Source: Pontibacter ummariensis
GTDB lineage: Bacteria > Bacteroidota > Bacteroidia > Cytophagales > Hymenobacteraceae
Length of the DNA stretch: 64,000 bases
Direction: 5' to 3'
Assembly: GCF_900188175.1 (NCBI RefSeq)
Contig: NZ_FZOQ01000017.1
Location: 58,033 to 122,032, forward strand
In this document: one piece after another, positions 60,542-64,000 of the stretch
How the letters are laid out: the number at the start of each line of letters is the position of its first letter
Position numbering within the stretch: the stretch's first letter is position 1
Translations under genes and position numbers: made by a program
The notes under the pieces: generated by a model
The model's input: the letters and a program-made list of their open reading frames with translations, nothing else
Databases searched by the model: none
Told to the model about the DNA's origin: nothing

Positions 60542-60792
60542 TGTTTTGCGGGGAACAAAATTTAGAGGTTATTTAGAGAGTACTGCTTTACCGTTTGTCT
60601 GTATTGCTGGCTTGCCCTTCTGGTCCTTCCTTCTCCAACTGATCAAGCAAGAATATTTATAGTCCTGCTCTCTTACTCTGTAAAGTTCAGGTACGAGGTA
60701 GCCTTATAGAAATGAAGGGCATTTATCATTTCTTCTCTCACACCAGGAGTAAGGGTAAAGGGGATAGTTGCTGCATCTTTAAGGCCTATATT
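60542..60792. other. AT-rich intergenic DNA, start of accessory region
   Basis: No gene is recognised here. The plus-strand open frame at 60712-60969 is not protein-like; it runs opposite the decayed frame described next. Confidence 0.4.
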
Positions 60793-61316
60793 TTTACCGC
60801 TTGTCAGGGCTCTGTTCCTTATGCTCAGGTAACGCGTCTAAGGCCGCATCTGGGTAAAGCAGTTCGGGTCAATCTTCATGTCCCGTTATCTTTGCTGTAT
60901 TATAAGCGTTTACACAAACTTCTCCTGTGCCCTTGTCCACGTAACAGGACCGCGTTGGCTGTCCATTAAAGTGATCTAACTTTTTTGTTGTCCTTTTGCT
61001 TCTTCTGCAATTACCTTCATGCTTTCAGGTTCTTGCGCGTTGGCTTTCATCTTTTGTGTTTCTTGGTTGCTTGTAAAAGAGCTGTTCTTTCTCATAGTAG
61101 CTCATGCTCTTACTTTCCGTTGTTGCCTGCATCAGTTCTTTAACATGCTCGCTGCATAGCTGCTCATAGCCCTTTTCATAGTCAAAAGCTTTATCATATA
61201 TCCTGCATAAGTGCCCTGTCTTTGCGCTGTTTGTCTGCCCATCGTGCGATGGTGAGTTTCGGAGCCTTTGAGAATTTACATTCTCCTATTGCCTTACCTT
61301 TTTCTTTACAATGACA
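60793..61316 (-). pseudogene. Decayed reading frame, family unknown
   Basis: On the minus strand, protein-like text appears in two frames. From 61316 it reads CHCKEKGKAIGECKFSKAPK and on to ADKQRKDRALMQDI, then changes frame to YDKAFDYEKGYEQLCSEHVK and EKEQLFYKQPRNTKDESQRA. That second frame meets a stop, then continues as KKLDHFNGQPTRSCYVDKG, GEVCVNAYNTAKITGHED, a stop, and PELLYPDAALDALPEHKEQ. A frameshift and several in-frame stops show it is dead. The Cys/Lys-rich start and charged body do not let me name a family. It lies in the accessory stretch behind tRNA-Leu. Confidence 0.4.
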
Positions 61317-61457
61317 TACCTCCAATCCTTTTTACGGCAGAGTTGTTTTCTCAACTAAATCGCTAACTTAGCTTCTATAAATCAACTGATTAATATGCTT
61401 ATGCAGTAGTCTCTCAACAGTCTTGCATGTATGCTTTAACATCAATCAACCCTTCCA

Positions 61458-62606
61458 ATGGAAAATGTTTTAAAGATTCTAAAATGCCCAATCAGTAACC
61501 AAGTTTTGGTTCCTTCTCAACTCTCGGGCTTGGCGGACAACAACACGCTTAGGCTAAAGGAAGAGTTGGCAACTATTGAGGACGCCTTAAACGAGAAGTG
61601 GGACCAAAAAGGCTTAATTACTCCAGACAGAAAGTACTTTTACCCAATTATCGATAACATCTTTATACTTCTTCCCGAACTTTGCATCACCTCTACAAGC
61701 CCCCAGGTTTACGATACAAAGTGGGACAGGCAGCGCGTGCAAATGTTTTACAACCAGTTTGGGTGGAAGAAAACAGCAGACAATGAAGCCTATGAGGATA
61801 CAAAGATATTTGTAGACCAGCGGGAGATAGCAAAGGAGTATCAGGTCAGAGCCGAGGAAAGAATAAAGCAGTACCTTTCTTCAGGTACTTATTTGCTTGA
61901 TATTGCTTCAGGAGCTCTGCATAACGAGCGTTATCACAACTTCTCAAGGAACTACCAATACAGGGTTTGCATAGACTTTTCTATTACAGCGCTTATAGAA
62001 GCAAGGAAGAACATAGGAAGTAAGCATGGCATCTTTATCTTGGGAGACATCACTAACATTCCCTTACAAGATGATGCTTGTGACAATGTAATCTCCCTAC
62101 ATACACTTTATCATGTTCATAAGGATAAGCAGGAAACAGCTTTGAAGGAATTAGTCAGAGTATGCAAACCGGAAGCAAACATAGTGATTGCCTATAACTG
62201 GGGATGGCACTCGTTGCTTATGAATATATCCCTCCTACCTACCAGAGCAATAAAGATGATTAGGAAGATTATAAATGACAGAATGCAAAAATCGCTTCCG
62301 AAAGATCAGTTAAAACCTACTTTATACTTTTATCCCCATTCAATGTCCTGGTTTAATAAGGTTAAGGCTGGTAACTGGCACATAGAGTACAATTGCCAGA
62401 AAAGCCTACATGTGGACTTCATAAGACTGTACATCCATCAACAGCTAGGAGGAGAGCATATTTTAAAAGCTATTTCTGATCTGGAAGATAAGTACCCTAA
62501 TTTTTTTGGAAAATATGGGAGTTTCCCTTTAATTATAATCAGAAAGAAGGACTCAATTGGGCTTAAAGGTAAGACAGATAAGGATGTTAGTGAAGCAGTT
62601 GCTTAA
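61458..62606 (+). CDS. Class I SAM methyltransferase, low GC
   Basis: 382 residues. An N-terminal Trm112-like opening (LKILKCPISNQVLVPSQ) is followed by a methyltransferase domain with motif I TYLLDIASGALHNERYHNF (about 138-156), CIDFSITALIEARKNIG, LGDITNIPLQDDACDNVIS and LHTLYHVHKDKQETALKELVRVCKPE (the usual post-I to motif III order). Substrate unknown; polysaccharide-cluster methyltransferases have this form. Its codons are far richer in A and T than the core genes, a sign of transfer. It sits between a dead gene and transposase remains. Confidence 0.85.
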   Translation: MENVLKILKCPISNQVLVPSQLSGLADNNTLRLKEELATIEDALNEKWDQKGLITPDRKYFYPIIDNIFILLPELCITSTSPQVYDTKWDRQRVQMFYNQFGWKKTADNEAYEDTKIFVDQREIAKEYQVRAEERIKQYLSSGTYLLDIASGALHNERYHNFSRNYQYRVCIDFSITALIEARKNIGSKHGIFILGDITNIPLQDDACDNVISLHTLYHVHKDKQETALKELVRVCKPEANIVIAYNWGWHSLLMNISLLPTRAIKMIRKIINDRMQKSLPKDQLKPTLYFYPHSMSWFNKVKAGNWHIEYNCQKSLHVDFIRLYIHQQLGGEHILKAISDLEDKYPNFFGKYGSFPLIIIRKKDSIGLKGKTDKDVSEAVA

Positions 62607-62742
62607 AATGGAATAATCAGGAAATTCTCTGACTGTTTAATTATGCTAAATGTGAGGCATTTCAATTAACTAAACCCGATTATACCATAACTACGCAAGG
62701 CAAATCGTCAAAAACAAGCTAAGGTTACTAAACCTGGCCTAG

Positions 62743-63148
62743 GTGCTGATTAACGTGTCCCAGGCATGCAAGGTGACCGGACACAGCAGGGACTTTTTCT
62801 GCCGCTTCAGCAGAACTACGAACAGAACGGCGCACCAGGCCTGCGGAGACAATCGCTCAAAGAACCGGAAAGAACAGGCGTGGAAGAAGCGGCGGTGTAG
62901 CCATCGAGCAGCCAGCCTTTGGGCAGCTAAGGGCCTCTAATAAGCTAAAGAAGAAAGGCATTTTCACTTCCCCCCTAGGGGCGCTCAGTAAGGCTGGGTC
63001 TAACCGAAGCGCAGATGGTGGCCCTGGAGAGCCCTGAGCCTGTGCCTGGAGCATTACTACAAAGAGTGTTCGCACGCAGGCAGGCACTGCTTCGGCCGAA
63101 TACCCTGTCAGAAGCTGCGCTGTCCAAGGAGAAGACGCTCAATAGCTA
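62743..63148 (+). pseudogene. IS481-type transposase relic, frameshifted
   Basis: Reading across frames gives the familiar N-terminal part of an IS481-like transposase. The pieces are LINVSQACKVTGHSRDFFCRF, then QQNYEQNGAPGLRRQSLKEP, then AIEQPAFGQLRASNKLKKKG followed by IFTSPLGALSK, then GLTEAQMVALESPEPV. These correspond to the helix-turn-helix and the pre-catalytic region. The catalytic DDE part is missing. At least three frame changes and several stops mean it is inactive. No clear terminal inverted repeats were found. Confidence 0.65.
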
Positions 63149-63380
63149 GGGGAGGTCTATATAGCATTATTTTAGGACCTGCTCCTTCACTCAAATTATC
63201 GTTGTTCTAATTAATCTCTATTTTAAGGTGAACTCGGGAATTACTGAGTTAAGAATCAAATGTTTTCACAAACAGAAAGGCTAAGGACTAGGTAGAAATA
63301 TTGCTTCATGTTTCACCTATATCTGGAGTTGCTAGCTTTAATTGGATAGAGAGTTAAGCGAAAATTAATAACTTAACACT

Positions 63381-64000
63381 ATGTCACAAGAGAGGAGAAA
63401 TTTCGACAAGGAGTTCAAGCTGATGACTGTAGAGCTCAGCAAGAGCAGGGAGAGCATACAGGAGCTAGCCAAGGAGCTGGGCATCCGTGCTGAGCTCATC
63501 TACCGCTGGCGCCCTGAGTACTTAGAAAAGCCAGAAGGCAGTTTTACAGGCCATGGAAAACCCAGGCATACGCCAGAGGAAGCAGAGATAGCCAGGTTAA
63601 AGAAACAGCTCCGAGACGTGGAGATGGAAAGGGACATCTTAAAAAAAGGCCATCAGCATCTTCTCCAGGGGAGACGGGAAATCTACAGGTTTATAGCCTG
63701 TCAAAGCTCCAGATTCCCCGTTGACAAGATGTGTGAGGTACTTAAAGTCAGCAGGAGCGGCTACTATAGTTCTTTAAAAGGGACAGTATCAAAAAGAGCC
63801 AAAGAAAACCAGGAGCTACTGTCTCTGATCAAGCAGGAGCACAAGAAGAGCAGGCAGCGCTATGGTTCACCCAGGATAAGCCAGGCCCTGAGAGCCAACC
63901 AAGTCCAGGTTTCAAGGCCAAGGGTAGCCCGGCTGATGAAACAGGCACAGATCAAGGCCAGGATGGTAAAGAGATTCAGGGTAAGCACAGACTCAAAACA
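63381..64000 (+). CDS. IS3-family transposase, orfA and orfB in one frame, 3' end outside window
   Basis: The frame stays open from ATG 63381 for 206 codons to the window edge. The OrfA part has helix-turn-helix RRNFDKEFKLMTVEL ... IQELAKELGIRAELIYRWR and a leucine-zipper-like IARLKKQLRDVEMERDILKK. The OrfB part continues with REIYRFIACQSSRFPVDKM, the VSRSGYYSSL motif, and RQRYGSPRISQALRANQ. The DDE catalytic core lies beyond the edge. In IS3 elements orfA normally ends ...LKKAISIFSR in one frame and orfB is reached by -1 slippage on an A-run. Here the A7 run (63641-63648) is followed by GG rather than one G, which joins both frames. Left end of the element not located. Confidence 0.85.
   Translation, partial: MSQERRNFDKEFKLMTVELSKSRESIQELAKELGIRAELIYRWRPEYLEKPEGSFTGHGKPRHTPEEAEIARLKKQLRDVEMERDILKKGHQHLLQGRREIYRFIACQSSRFPVDKMCEVLKVSRSGYYSSLKGTVSKRAKENQELLSLIKQEHKKSRQRYGSPRISQALRANQVQVSRPRVARLMKQAQIKARMVKRFRVSTDSK

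Noticed and set aside
60712..60969. 85-codon plus-strand frame after tRNA-Leu
   Set aside because: Composition is not protein-like, and the opposite strand carries a better, though dead, coding trace.
62857..63087. 76-codon minus-strand frame
   Set aside because: It lies opposite the IS481 relic and has no support.
63231..63260. TGAACTCGGGAATTACTGAG as possible left end of the IS3 element
   Set aside because: It starts with TG like IS3 ends, but without the right end in view it cannot be paired.

Overview
The window looks like a chromosomal stretch of a Bacteroidota bacterium of the order Cytophagales, most like Hymenobacteraceae/Pontibacter. I infer this from the gene families, not from a database match. 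Supporting signs are a T9SS-type C-terminal sorting domain, CarboxypepD_reg/TonB-type outer membrane proteins, DUF2911, DUF4142 and DUF4440-like lipoproteins, few Shine-Dalgarno sequences, and several promoters of the Bacteroidota form TTG-N19/20-TAnnTTTG. Most of the window is dense housekeeping and envelope DNA with short gaps and good hairpin terminators. The two ends are different.

Left edge (1-1100): a tyrosine recombinase gene, cut by the window edge, points away from the 3' end of a tRNA-Arg(CCU) gene. This is the usual layout of an integrated element whose body lies to the left. Next come an HD phosphohydrolase fused to a Pycsar-type membrane effector domain (1174-2379), a 1271-residue lipoprotein joining a metallophosphoesterase, a kinase-like middle and an outer membrane barrel (2803-6618), and a second outer membrane protein.

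Core (7.7-35.9 kb): ppk1 and sixA; hflX; a GT4 glycosyltransferase with rfbC; murF; a VCBS-repeat T9SS cargo with a coupled small gene; an operon of a UDG-like glycosylase, a methionine/glutamine-type aminotransferase and an omega-amidase; two very hydrophilic disordered proteins; a multi-PAS histidine kinase with a stand-alone response regulator; a Glu/Val-rich small lipoprotein; mfd; a secreted VOC protein; a methyltransferase; a HAD dehalogenase; an HSL-type esterase; and two sterol-desaturase family proteins.

At 35992-36123 (minus) there is an unusual tRNA-Leu-like RNA. It has a 63-nt structured variable arm and a CUAUCUC anticodon loop, its own near-consensus promoter and a terminator. 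I consider it the most interesting element of the window.

Core continued (36.4-60.5 kb): an NTF2-like lipoprotein, gluQ, an MscS channel with an Arg-rich tail, DUF2911, an SDR, a CarboxypepD_reg protein, an esterase/lipocalin/GNAT group, yajQ, terC, a membrane M28 peptidase, DUF4142, an S9 peptidase, an unknown acidic protein, an M19 dipeptidase, a TonB-dependent-type barrel, a TrmH-family methyltransferase, mutS with a small leader ORF, then tRNA-Gly(GCC) and tRNA-Leu(UAA).

Right edge (60.5-64 kb): AT-richer accessory DNA directly behind the tRNA-Leu. It holds a decayed reading frame, a low-GC methyltransferase, an IS481-type transposase relic broken by frameshifts, and the 5' part of an IS3-family transposase whose orfA and orfB lie in one frame. 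No CRISPR array or origin was seen.
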